Below, in pieces: positions 54,262 to 62,231 of a DNA stretch of 64,000 nt. A program made the translations under genes and the position numbers. Each line of letters opens with the position of its first letter. Positions within the stretch are counted from its first letter, which is position 1. Source of the stretch: Candidatus Obscuribacterales bacterium. Its GTDB lineage: Bacteria; Cyanobacteriota; Vampirovibrionia; Obscuribacterales; Obscuribacteraceae. The stretch is taken from the NCBI GenBank assembly GCA_031292355.1, contig JARLHI010000030.1:124001-188000 (forward strand), read 5' to 3'. Under the pieces are notes generated by a model, which saw only the letters and a program-made list of their open reading frames with translations, ran no database searches and was not told where the DNA came from.

Positions 54262-54297
54262 AAGGAACCCAAGGAACCCAAGGGACATAAGGGACCG
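54262..54297 (+). repeat. Degenerate 9-bp tandem repeats, four units
   Basis: AAGGAACCC, AAGGAACCC, AAGGGACAT and AAGGGACCG follow one another. The first two are identical, the others diverged. They lie in the non-coding stretch before the SDR gene and have no evident function. Confidence 0.75.
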
Positions 54298-54409
54298 AAT
54301 AAATCGAACGAAATATTCCGCAAAGCTAATCAGTGCCAAAGTATTTTCATGAGATACTTCGCTAGTTCTGAATCAATGAACTATCAAAAAAAATGGAGAA
54401 GTCGAGAAT

Positions 54410-55159
54410 ATGAACAAGCTAGCCGGGAAAGTCGCAGTTGTTACTGGTGGCAACAGCGGTATGGGATTGGCCACTGCCAAAGAGTTCGCAAAACAAGGTG
54501 CCAAAGTGGTCATCACAGGGCGCCGACAAAAAGATCTTGACGATGCAGTCAAAGAAATCGGCGCAAATGTTGAAGCCGTACAGGGCGATATTGCCAAAAT
54601 GGAAGATTTAGACAGACTGGCTGCTCACATGAAACGAGTCTACGGGAAAGTTGACATCATTTTTGCCAACGCCGGTCTCGGTAATTTTACGCCTCTGGAG
54701 GCGGTCACCGAGGAGCAATTCGATCTCACTTTTGATGTAAATGTTAAAGGTACTTTTTTTACAGTACAAAAATTGCTGTCATTAGTGCCAGATGGCGGTT
54801 CAATCATTCTCAACGCTTCAATTGCAGCCAATGGTGGCATGGCAAGTACGAGTGTATATTCTGCTAGCAAGGCTGCCATCCGCTCGCTGGCAAGAACATG
54901 GACATCAGACTTGAAGTCACGAAAAATTCGCGTGAACACACTGAGCCCAGGACCAATTGAAACGCCTATTTTTGGAAAGTCCGGACTTGGTGATGAACAG
55001 GTTGCAGCATTCAAAACTTCTCTTGAATCGCAGGTACCACTTGGTCGCATGGGACACTCAGACGAAATTGCCAAACCCGCATTGTTTCTTGCTTGCGATG
55101 ACAGCAGCTATATCACTGGCATCGAATTAACAGTGGACGGCGGCATGTCACAAGTTTAA
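54410..55159 (+). CDS. Short-chain dehydrogenase/reductase
   Basis: A classical 249-aa SDR: cofactor motif VVTGGNSGMGLA, NAG in IIFANAGLG, catalytic Ser in NASIAANGG, Tyr-x3-Lys in YSASK, and the closing GIELTVDGG. Such enzymes reduce ketones such as 3-oxoacyl thioesters or sugars. The family alone does not fix the substrate. It is flanked by terminators on both sides. Confidence 0.93.
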   Translation: MNKLAGKVAVVTGGNSGMGLATAKEFAKQGAKVVITGRRQKDLDDAVKEIGANVEAVQGDIAKMEDLDRLAAHMKRVYGKVDIIFANAGLGNFTPLEAVTEEQFDLTFDVNVKGTFFTVQKLLSLVPDGGSIILNASIAANGGMASTSVYSASKAAIRSLARTWTSDLKSRKIRVNTLSPGPIETPIFGKSGLGDEQVAAFKTSLESQVPLGRMGHSDEIAKPALFLACDDSSYITGIELTVDGGMSQV

Positions 55160-55178
55160 GGGCTATCTTAGCCAATAT

Positions 55179-55211
55179 CAGAAGATGAGCTTGTGTGAAG
55201 CTCATCTTCTG
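55179..55211 (+). terminator. 14-bp perfect hairpin between convergent genes
   Basis: CAGAAGATGAGCTT (55179-55192) pairs with AAGCTCATCTTCTG (55198-55211) around a 5-nt loop, 20 bp after the SDR stop. Only a weak T-rich stretch follows (GTAGTTCTTATT). It likely serves as a bidirectional terminator for the convergent genes. Confidence 0.65.
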
Positions 55212-55231
55212 GTAGTTCTTATTCGATGACT

Positions 55232-55255
55232 GCATTGAGAATAGCATTGAGAATA
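55232..55255. repeat. 12-bp tandem repeat, two perfect copies
   Basis: GCATTGAGAATA occurs twice in a row, followed by a diverged partial copy (GCGTTGA). It lies in the gap between the SDR gene and the convergent secreted protein. Confidence 0.7.
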
Positions 55256-55291
55256 GCGTTGACACTATGGACAGTGCATATGTCTGAGTGA

Positions 55292-56512
55292 TTAGATGCG
55301 TCCGCCGAAAACTTTGGGTGTGGCTATTTGCTGCGGCATAGTGGCCACAGTGCTCGTTAGAGCGGCCCCAACCTCAGGATTCGTCATTCTATCTATCACC
55401 GCTTGAGTGCAAGCAAACAGAACTGGGTTACGAGTTAGTACAGCACAGTTGTAGTTGTTGATCGACATCATCGATTCCTGACTCAGTCGTTCAAAACGGC
55501 TTTCAAAGCAACGATCGAGATAAACCTCTTTCAAAAGTTTTTTCTCCTCAGGACCACCGGTGCAGCTTACATAAACGAACTGAGCTGCTTGAGCAGCAGG
55601 AGAGGCCATGGTTGGACTGAAGGCGATTAGACTCAAGGTGGTATTAACGAATTTGGCCGTGGCTCTAGAGAAATTACTGTGCCGGTTGAATTTGTGCAGT
55701 CGCGTTTCTATCGACTTGACGACATCGTCGTCTCGAAGGGAACTCGCGAGCATTTCTCTGGATTTTTGTCTTTGCGCAAGAACGTCCCAGGGCTCGCGCG
55801 CAAAACCCTCTTCTGGAATCTTGATCTGTTTAGACCAGTTGGTCAGCAACTGCAAAGTTTTTGCCGCTTCTTCTTCGCCGACGAGCGGAGTCATCTCCTG
55901 CATGCCCGCCTGAATCACTTGATCGCGCCTCGCTTCATCACTTATACCAAGTCCCGTAGCTACTTCCATGACGGCGCATGTCAGTTGTAGATGAGCAGCG
56001 TCTATTCTTCTTTGTCGAACAAATTCGACAGCTGAAGCGCTTTTTAGTTTGAGTTTCTCTTCAAGAATTACGTCTGCACCCTCGCTAGATGATTCAAAGC
56101 CCTGATAGGAAGTAGCATATTGCAACATGCCCTTGGAGCGGCCAATGACTTTGGTCCAGGTTTTGTTATGGAATTTTGCCTTCTGCGCTAAAAGATCTCG
56201 TTCTTTATCTCGAGAGACCGCAATCTCCACCAGATTCTGAATTACCTGTCCAGGGTCTGGACCATACTCAGTAAAGGTCAAGTGTCCATGCAGTTTGGCC
56301 ATCGGAGCAATGATCGGTCGGGGCGCAAATTGCGACGGTTGTAAGGACGGCATCGAAAAAGAAGGATATTCGCGAAAAAGTACCGGTTCTGCCATTTCGC
56401 GAGAGGCTTCGCCTCGACTTGGCAAAGGAGTTATTGCAAGAGGTAGTGCCATCAAAGCGGCCAGACAAAAACTTTTTGCTGTGCTTTGAGCTTTCGTAGA
56501 CCTTGTATACAT
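55292..56512 (-). CDS. Secreted hypothetical protein, 406 aa
   Basis: A signal peptide (KSFCLAALMALPLAITPLPS) is followed by a Pro-rich linker and a long, mainly helical protein with repeated Lys/Glu heptads (EEKLKLKSASAVEFVRQRR). A hydrophobic patch appears around residue 285 (FVNTTLSLIAFSPTM), then four Cys (VSCTGG, DRCFES, NCAVL, FACTQA) that may form two disulfides. No family recognised. GGAGG at 8-nt spacing supports ATG 56512. It is divergent from the S41 peptidase gene. Confidence 0.7.
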   Translation of the reverse strand: MYTRSTKAQSTAKSFCLAALMALPLAITPLPSRGEASREMAEPVLFREYPSFSMPSLQPSQFAPRPIIAPMAKLHGHLTFTEYGPDPGQVIQNLVEIAVSRDKERDLLAQKAKFHNKTWTKVIGRSKGMLQYATSYQGFESSSEGADVILEEKLKLKSASAVEFVRQRRIDAAHLQLTCAVMEVATGLGISDEARRDQVIQAGMQEMTPLVGEEEAAKTLQLLTNWSKQIKIPEEGFAREPWDVLAQRQKSREMLASSLRDDDVVKSIETRLHKFNRHSNFSRATAKFVNTTLSLIAFSPTMASPAAQAAQFVYVSCTGGPEEKKLLKEVYLDRCFESRFERLSQESMMSINNYNCAVLTRNPVLFACTQAVIDRMTNPEVGAALTSTVATMPQQIATPKVFGGRI

Positions 56513-56548
56513 GCGACTTACCTCCACTTCGACAGTTGTTCATCAAGG

Positions 56549-56624
56549 ACAGTCAAGAAGGTTGCCATTTCGATTATAGTGCTGAAAGCCCTAGGTGCAT
56601 AGGCACTTTCCCCATCTTGACTGT
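56549..56624. promoter_or_regulatory. 10-bp inverted repeat carrying divergent TTGACT boxes
   Basis: ACAGTCAAGA (56549-56558) and TCTTGACTGT (56615-56624) are perfect inverted copies 56 bp apart in the divergent intergenic region. Each contains TTGACT, a -35-like hexamer, on the strand of the gene it faces. Good -10 partners are not obvious. Confidence 0.4.
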
Positions 56625-56745
56625 GTTTACCGAGCAGTTGTTCCAACGAAAATGACTCAGGGCGCATTAAATTGGTAGGTAAAATGTGTCATTGCCAGTG
56701 GATTGGTGACAAAATGCTCGTCGACGTCCCTCATGAGCGACAGCA

Positions 56746-57990
56746 ATGGTCAAAAAACTCTGTCTTCTTGCAGCTTTTTCAATAGCCACGGCTTGCAGTC
56801 TGGTGATTGCCCCCGCATCAATTTCGACCACTCCGGTGACCGTAGCACAGGAAAAGAAAGACCCACGTTTTGACGTGACGCCACAGTTCAATAGTGAAAT
56901 TCTAAACAAAGTCGACAAACTAGTAACAAGCAAGTTCTACGATAAACAAAAGCTTCCGGTCTGGAGAGAAGCGATTGCGAAGCTCAGTCCAAAAATTGTT
57001 GCCTCGCAGTCAATCGTAGAACTCGATCAAAATATCAACGAGGCATTACATTCGCTTGGTGCCAGCCACACGCAATTTCTCACAGAAAATGACGAAACTC
57101 TATTTTTCCTAAATACCCTATTTGTGAATAATGGCAGCAAGATTACTCCGAGAAAAATTGATTTTACAGGGGCCATTGTCGGCGGTATCAATACTGAATT
57201 CAATGAAATTCGCTATGTCCTCGATGGTAGTCCAGCTATGAAGGCTGGAATGAAAATTGGCGACAAAATCCTGACAGTCAATGACGCTCCCTTCGTTGGA
57301 CAGCTCAGCTTTGCAGGTACAGCTGGACGACTGACAAAAGTCATCAGGGAACGAAATCAAGAAAAGTATGAATGTGAGCTGACTCCGATTTTAGAAGATG
57401 ACTACAAAGCGTATGTTCGTGCGATTAACGAAAGTGTTCGTGTGATTCAGCCTATGTACCGAAAAACTGGCTACATCCACTTCTGGTGCGGCGGTAAGCT
57501 AGCACATGACGCATTGGAATTGAATCTGAGAACCAAGCTGCAAAATACTGATGGCTTAATTTTAGATCTGCGAGACGGTTATGGCTCCGCCTGGATAGAA
57601 GACCTCGACTATTTTTATAGACCTTCCAATGCCTATCCTGAAGACATGTTTTACGCAAAGCCAGTGATCGCTATAATTAACGGTGGCGCACGAAGCGGGA
57701 AAGAGGCACTCGCCCTGAGTTTGAAGAGAAGTGGGCGAGCAAAACTTGTTGGTGAACGTACAGCCGGAGCTTTTCTTGGCGGTCAATTATTTGAGCTGAG
57801 TCCCCGCGCGGCACTTTATCTCGCTGTACAAAATGTTGAAATTATGGGCACGCACCTCGAGGGCGTCGGTGTTTCTCCTGATGTCGAAGTAAAAGATGCA
57901 AACAGTAATCGCGGCAACAGAGATTCTCAGCTCGACAAAGCTCTTTCAATGATGCAAGAATTGTTTCAGAGCGCACCGAGCAAACCATGA
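56746..57990 (+). CDS. S41 family peptidase, secreted
   Basis: A signal peptide (KLCLLAAFSIATACSLVIA) is followed by a PDZ-like region (YVLDGSPAMKAGMKIGDKILTV) and the S41 core (GLILDLRDGYG, then IAIINGGARSGKEALALS with the catalytic Ser, and VGERTAGAF). The CtpA-type Lys after GERTxG is Ala here, as in the tricorn-like subgroup. It probably processes periplasmic proteins. The stop overlaps the aminotransferase by four bases. Confidence 0.85.
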   Translation: MVKKLCLLAAFSIATACSLVIAPASISTTPVTVAQEKKDPRFDVTPQFNSEILNKVDKLVTSKFYDKQKLPVWREAIAKLSPKIVASQSIVELDQNINEALHSLGASHTQFLTENDETLFFLNTLFVNNGSKITPRKIDFTGAIVGGINTEFNEIRYVLDGSPAMKAGMKIGDKILTVNDAPFVGQLSFAGTAGRLTKVIRERNQEKYECELTPILEDDYKAYVRAINESVRVIQPMYRKTGYIHFWCGGKLAHDALELNLRTKLQNTDGLILDLRDGYGSAWIEDLDYFYRPSNAYPEDMFYAKPVIAIINGGARSGKEALALSLKRSGRAKLVGERTAGAFLGGQLFELSPRAALYLAVQNVEIMGTHLEGVGVSPDVEVKDANSNRGNRDSQLDKALSMMQELFQSAPSKP

Positions 57991-59150
57991 GCACCAACTT
58001 CAATACTCCTTCGATCGAAAGCCGTTTACCGCGAGTGGGGACGACCATCTTCACCGTCATGTCTGCGCTTGCGCTAAAGCATCGAGCCGTGAATCTTGGT
58101 CAGGGCTTTCCAGATTTCGACTGCGATCCAAAGCTTGTCGAGGCGGTGACAGCGGCGATGCAAGCTGCCCACAACCAATACCCGCCGATGGCCGGTGTAC
58201 CTGCACTAAGGGAAGCCGTCGCAGACAAGGTCGAGACGATGTATGGGAAACGCTATGATCCAAACACAGAGGTCACAATTACCGCCGGCGCAACGCAGGC
58301 GATCATCACGATCGTACTCGCCCTTGTGCATCCAGGCGATGAGGTTATTGTGCTCGACCCGTGCTATGACAGCTATGAGCCCAACATCGAACTGGCAGGT
58401 GGCAAAACCGTGCACGTGCCGCTGACGCCTGGCAGCTTCGAACCCGATTTCACGCTCATCAAAGCGGCGATTACACCGAGAACGCGAGCAATCATCATTA
58501 ACACGCCACACAACCCAACTGCAACCATCTGGTCAGCCGAGCACATGGAGCAACTTTCTGCTTTGCTAAGGGGTACCAATATTTTTGTAATCGCCGACGA
58601 AGTCTACGAACACATGGTCTATGACGGTCAGCTGCACCAGAGCGTAGCGCGATTTCCCGAATTGGCGCAGCGCAGTTTCGCTGTTTCGAGCTTCGGCAAA
58701 ACATATCATGTAACCGGCTGGAAAGTTGGCTATGTAGTCGCGCCTGCACCGATGATGGCAGAGTTCCGCAAGGTCCACCAATTCAACGTGTTCACGGTCA
58801 ACACGCCGATGCAATATGGTTTGGCGACGTACATGTCAGACGTATCGCATTATTTAGGATTGCCGGCTTTCTACCAGAAGAAACGAGACTTGTTTCGAGA
58901 AGGTCTCGCAAAGACGCGTTTGCGTGTGCTGGAGACACGCGGGAGCTTCTTTCAATGTGTCGACTATTCAGCCGTCAGCGACCTTGGCGAGGGAAAGTTT
59001 TGCGAGTGGCTCACGACCGAAATTGGCGTCACGGCGATTCCGCTGTCCCCGTTTTACGCCGATGGCTTCGAGCAACGAATAGCGCGCTTTTGCTTTGCTA
59101 AGAAAGATGAGACCCTTAACCTCGCGCTCGATCGCCTCGCAAAGATTTAG
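57987..59150 (+). CDS. PLP-dependent aminotransferase (class I/II, methionine aminotransferase-like)
   Basis: A 387-aa fold-type I enzyme. NLGQGFPDFDC, the ITAGATQAI motif, NTPHNPT, DEVYEH and the PLP-lysine SSFGKTYHVTGWKVGY are intact, in the order of YbdL-type methionine/aromatic aminotransferases. The ATGA overlap couples it to the S41 gene. The DNA is visibly GC-richer than its neighbours (one 60-bp row at 58141 has 39 G/C, versus 26 in a row of the S41 gene at 57181), which suggests transfer. Confidence 0.9.
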   Translation: MSTNFNTPSIESRLPRVGTTIFTVMSALALKHRAVNLGQGFPDFDCDPKLVEAVTAAMQAAHNQYPPMAGVPALREAVADKVETMYGKRYDPNTEVTITAGATQAIITIVLALVHPGDEVIVLDPCYDSYEPNIELAGGKTVHVPLTPGSFEPDFTLIKAAITPRTRAIIINTPHNPTATIWSAEHMEQLSALLRGTNIFVIADEVYEHMVYDGQLHQSVARFPELAQRSFAVSSFGKTYHVTGWKVGYVVAPAPMMAEFRKVHQFNVFTVNTPMQYGLATYMSDVSHYLGLPAFYQKKRDLFREGLAKTRLRVLETRGSFFQCVDYSAVSDLGEGKFCEWLTTEIGVTAIPLSPFYADGFEQRIARFCFAKKDETLNLALDRLAKI

Positions 59151-59161
59151 CACCGCCAAGA

Positions 59162-59740
59162 TCAGCGTTCGTAGATTCCAACCAACTCGCCAAACGCAAC
59201 AACATGTCCTTCAATGTCTGCTTTTATCTCAATTAGCGTTGGCGCTTGAGAGTAGCTAAGCTCGAGATCTAAAGCAATCAATTGAAAATGATAATGATGC
59301 GGCCCGTGTCCTGGCGGAGGAGTTGGTGACATGTATTCTGGCTTAAAAAGACTGTTAGTCCCTAACTTCAAGCCAAGATCGTAGCTTTGCTCTGACAACT
59401 GTCCTTTGACGATGGTGCCTTCTGGCAAAGTAGTCGTCTCAGGTGGAATGTCATACATGATCAAATGCACAAATGGCATCGGTTTTGGTGCGTCTGGATC
59501 TTCTACAACCAGCAAAAGACTTTCGCAATCAGCTGGCACGCCGCTCCATTGCAGGGGCGGAAAGAGTCCAGCACCATCGCCTGAGAAGTCTTTAGGAATA
59601 ACGGCTTGATCTACAAATGCGCTGCTTGAAACGATGATGGTGTGAGGCTTTTTTGCAACGATAGGCGATGAGTCGATAAGATGGGCATCACCCGATCTAA
59701 TGGGGCGCAGCGCCTGTCCAAGAATTTCCAATAAGCGCAT
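59162..59740 (-). CDS. YbhB/YbcL family PEBP-like protein
   Basis: A phosphatidylethanolamine-binding-protein fold of 192 aa with the signatures DPDAP (LLLVVEDPDAPKPMPFVHL) and GHGPHHYHFQ, the ligand pocket of Raf-kinase-inhibitor-like proteins. The N-terminal 35 residues are an extra segment without a clear signal peptide. Bacterial members have no firm function. AGGAAGGG precedes the ATG. It is convergent with the aminotransferase gene (11 bp). Confidence 0.9.
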   Translation of the reverse strand: MRLLEILGQALRPIRSGDAHLIDSSPIVAKKPHTIIVSSSAFVDQAVIPKDFSGDGAGLFPPLQWSGVPADCESLLLVVEDPDAPKPMPFVHLIMYDIPPETTTLPEGTIVKGQLSEQSYDLGLKLGTNSLFKPEYMSPTPPPGHGPHHYHFQLIALDLELSYSQAPTLIEIKADIEGHVVAFGELVGIYER

Positions 59741-59778
59741 CGTCCCTTCCTCTTCAATCTAAACTAATCTAATTCAAT

Positions 59779-60576
59779 TCAATCTTGGTATCGTACAAAT
59801 TTTAGCGCTTTAGGCGACAGTTCGTTCAAATCTGTATTCCTCGACAAAAAAGCGTGCCAATCCAAGCCTTTTGCCGAACGGTCCTGCAATCGAGCTTTCA
59901 TCACATCGATGCCGCGTGCTGTATGTGCCAGCTTATCGCCAAATAACTGCCTGGCCACCCGTTCGGCAATTTTTGCAGACTCAGGACTTGCTGCATGTAC
60001 TATCACATTGTTGTAGTTGAAGCGAACAGCGCCTGGTGTCATAGGTACCTTAGAGTCACCGGCAAAGCCCTTTTGCGAAATCTCATCGACGAATTGCAAA
60101 TATGAGCCAGCGGTGAGATCTTTGACTGGCTCCTTGAAATCCAGAAAAATCTTGTAGCTGAAGCCGTCTTCGTCAATCATGCGTCCTGCTCCGCATTGAT
60201 AACCAACGAAAGCCGTAAGGGGATAGCCAGCGACGTGAATTGGTGGCGAGCCGTGCCTCACAAAGGAACGCTCGGCATTTTGCTGACTGATAATCCAGGC
60301 AGCATCTTGTGCTCGTTGCTCCGTAGAATAACTCGAGTCTATTATTGAATCGGCATTGGCTCCAGACAAATATGCATTGCGGTATTCAGATTTGAGCATC
60401 AACCCTTGATGTAGATCAGGTCTTTTGGGCCCTACTACGAGCTTTTGCCAGTAACCAATCTCATCAAGGTAAGGAATGCTACCGTCGTTTTTGTCTGCAG
60501 CAAATAACGCACTTTGACTGAGTGGAACAAGGAGAGCAAGACAGAGGCTCAATATAGACTTGCTAGCCGTTGTCAT
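59779..60576 (-). CDS. Secreted hypothetical protein, 265 aa
   Basis: A signal peptide (SILSLCLALLVPLSQSALFA) is followed by a globular domain with GYWQKLVVGPKRPDLH, VAGYPLTAFVGYQCGAG and SPESAKIAERVARQLFG. No family recognised. AAGGAG at about 7-nt spacing supports ATG 60576; the frame extends to 60612 without a site. It is divergent from the glutathione peroxidase gene. Confidence 0.72.
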   Translation of the reverse strand: MTTASKSILSLCLALLVPLSQSALFAADKNDGSIPYLDEIGYWQKLVVGPKRPDLHQGLMLKSEYRNAYLSGANADSIIDSSYSTEQRAQDAAWIISQQNAERSFVRHGSPPIHVAGYPLTAFVGYQCGAGRMIDEDGFSYKIFLDFKEPVKDLTAGSYLQFVDEISQKGFAGDSKVPMTPGAVRFNYNNVIVHAASPESAKIAERVARQLFGDKLAHTARGIDVMKARLQDRSAKGLDWHAFLSRNTDLNELSPKALKFVRYQD

Positions 60577-60658
60577 GCGACACTCCTTTATTAAAATTGA
60601 CCTCGCCTGCAAAGCACTTCTTAAACAAGGTACTTAATGTTCGCTCTTGTATGTCACT

Positions 60659-61285
60659 ATGTCGAGCATGAAAAAAACTATTTTATTGTCATTAATTGCC
60701 GGGACCGCCTTTGCTGTAATGCCGAGCATGACAGCAACCCAAGCTACAAGCGTTAGGGGTGAAGCCAAATCCGCCAAAGCCTCTAGTAATCCGAGTAAGG
60801 GGAACAAATTGGCCAAAATATACGAATTCAAAGAAAAGAGTCTTGACGGAAAAAATATTGATTTTTCTAGGTACAAAGGCGATGTTCTACTAATCGTCAA
60901 TACAGCCAGCAAATGTGGTTATACGCCTCAATACAAAGGACTGGAAGAACTCAACAAGACGTATTCGGCAAAAGGCTTGAAAGTTCTCGGCTTTCCTTGC
61001 AATCAATTCAAAGCGCAAGAACCCGGTGACGCGCATGAGATTCACGACTTCTGCCAGAAAAACTACGGCGTAGATTTTCAGATGTTCGAAAAAATCGAAG
61101 TGAACGGTGAAAACGCAAATCCTCTTTATAAATATTTGAAGGAAGCCGCTCCAGAAGACAAAGGCGCTGAGATCAGGTGGAATTTCACAAAATTCCTCGT
61201 TGATCGAAAGGGCAATGTCGTTAAGCGTTTCGATTCAAAAGTGAAACCAGAAGAACTGGTCTCAGACATCGAAAAAGTGCTCTAG
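60659..61285 (+). CDS. Glutathione peroxidase, Cys-type, exported
   Basis: The GPx signatures are VNTASKCGYTPQYKGLEEL (peroxidatic Cys in place of Sec), GFPCNQFKAQEPG and WNFTKFLVD, with the resolving Cys in GFPC. A signal-like N-terminus (TILLSLIAGTAFAVMPSM) implies an extracytoplasmic location, and the enzyme likely uses thioredoxin. The first ATG at 60659 is chosen; TTG 60647 and ATG 60668 are alternatives. None has a strong ribosome site. Confidence 0.9.
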   Translation: MSSMKKTILLSLIAGTAFAVMPSMTATQATSVRGEAKSAKASSNPSKGNKLAKIYEFKEKSLDGKNIDFSRYKGDVLLIVNTASKCGYTPQYKGLEELNKTYSAKGLKVLGFPCNQFKAQEPGDAHEIHDFCQKNYGVDFQMFEKIEVNGENANPLYKYLKEAAPEDKGAEIRWNFTKFLVDRKGNVVKRFDSKVKPEELVSDIEKVL

Positions 61286-61297
61286 CTGATTGAAGAG

Positions 61298-62221
61298 ATG
61301 AAAATTTTTCTTACAGGCGGAGCAGGCGATCTAGGCACCATGCTGTGTAATTCGCTACGCGGAATGGGACACACGCCAGTTGTTTTCGACGTGGTGCCCG
61401 AACGAACACAAGCCATCGAATCGCATTCTAAAAACGAAAGTCTCGACGTTCCAGTAGACATCTATATAGCAGGTTCAATACTCGATCGCGCCGCTCTCAA
61501 AGAAGCGATGCGTGATTGCGACATAGTCGTGCACATTGCAGCGTGGCACGGTATTCACGAACTTCGTAGCGAGAAAACCGAATATGAATTCTGGGATTTA
61601 AATGTCGGTGGCACATTCAATGTATTTCAAGCGGCGGTCGAAACTGGTATCAAAGACATCATTTTTATTTCCAGCACCAGCATCGATGAAAAATATGGCA
61701 TTTACGGCCATACAAAAATTTTGGGAGAAGAAATCGCAGAGACTTACGCCCACAGACACGGCATGAATGTCATTGTTTTACGCCCACGAGCCTTCATACC
61801 ACCCTGGAATCGCTCCGTTTACGACAGCTTTGTCGACTGGGCAAAATGGTTTGCAAAAGGCGCTGTCCATATTTCAGACGTCGCTCAAGCTGTTATTAAG
61901 AGTATCGAACTGCTCGCCTCAAAGAAACACGAATTGCATAACGCCCCTGTCTTTCTCACCGTAGATAGTGCCTATCAATATTCCGACGACGATCTTGCAA
62001 ACTGGGATAAAGATGGTCCGGGGACTACTTTCGACAAACACTACAAACAATTTCACGAGATGGCCGTTAAATTTGGTTTGCAGCCAGAACTAAAGCCAAA
62101 GAAACTGGACATTACAAAAACGCAAGAAGTAATTGATTACAAGCCGCTATACAGCATGAAGACTCTACTGTTAGAACTAAAAATGTATGGCGCCGAAGGA
62201 CCTTACGCCGACCGAAAGTAG
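61298..62221 (+). CDS. NAD-dependent epimerase/dehydratase
   Basis: A 307-aa extended SDR: FLTGGAGDLGTMLCNSLRG as the NAD-binding motif, Ser in FISSTSIDEK and Tyr-x3-Lys in YGHTKILGEE. The insertion WNRSVYDSFVDWAKW resembles nucleotide-sugar enzymes, but the substrate is unknown. It begins 12 bp after the glutathione peroxidase gene in the same direction, so probably cotranscribed. Confidence 0.9.
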   Translation: MKIFLTGGAGDLGTMLCNSLRGMGHTPVVFDVVPERTQAIESHSKNESLDVPVDIYIAGSILDRAALKEAMRDCDIVVHIAAWHGIHELRSEKTEYEFWDLNVGGTFNVFQAAVETGIKDIIFISSTSIDEKYGIYGHTKILGEEIAETYAHRHGMNVIVLRPRAFIPPWNRSVYDSFVDWAKWFAKGAVHISDVAQAVIKSIELLASKKHELHNAPVFLTVDSAYQYSDDDLANWDKDGPGTTFDKHYKQFHEMAVKFGLQPELKPKKLDITKTQEVIDYKPLYSMKTLLLELKMYGAEGPYADRK

Positions 62222-62231
62222 TTCAGTAAAG

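Larger units (their letters stand above)
54029..54263 (+). pseudogene. Remnant of DNA-ligase-associated metallo-beta-lactamase exonuclease, frameshifted
   Basis: From ATG 54029 the frame reads MIRSHLDLVRMTPSGMYCEAG then YFY. From 54117, in another frame, it reads IDPWQPVPKAIITHAHSDHA and continues YLAAEPGKRILRTRLGF. Together these match the N-terminus of the ligase-associated exonuclease family (LYC.AG.F.IDPW.PV..A..THAH.DHAR.GS..YLAAE). The HxHxDH metal motif is kept. The frames are split by a three-copy ATTTCTAT repeat; one or four copies would restore reading. The frame ends at 54261, and the remaining ~260 codons are gone. Confidence 0.75.
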
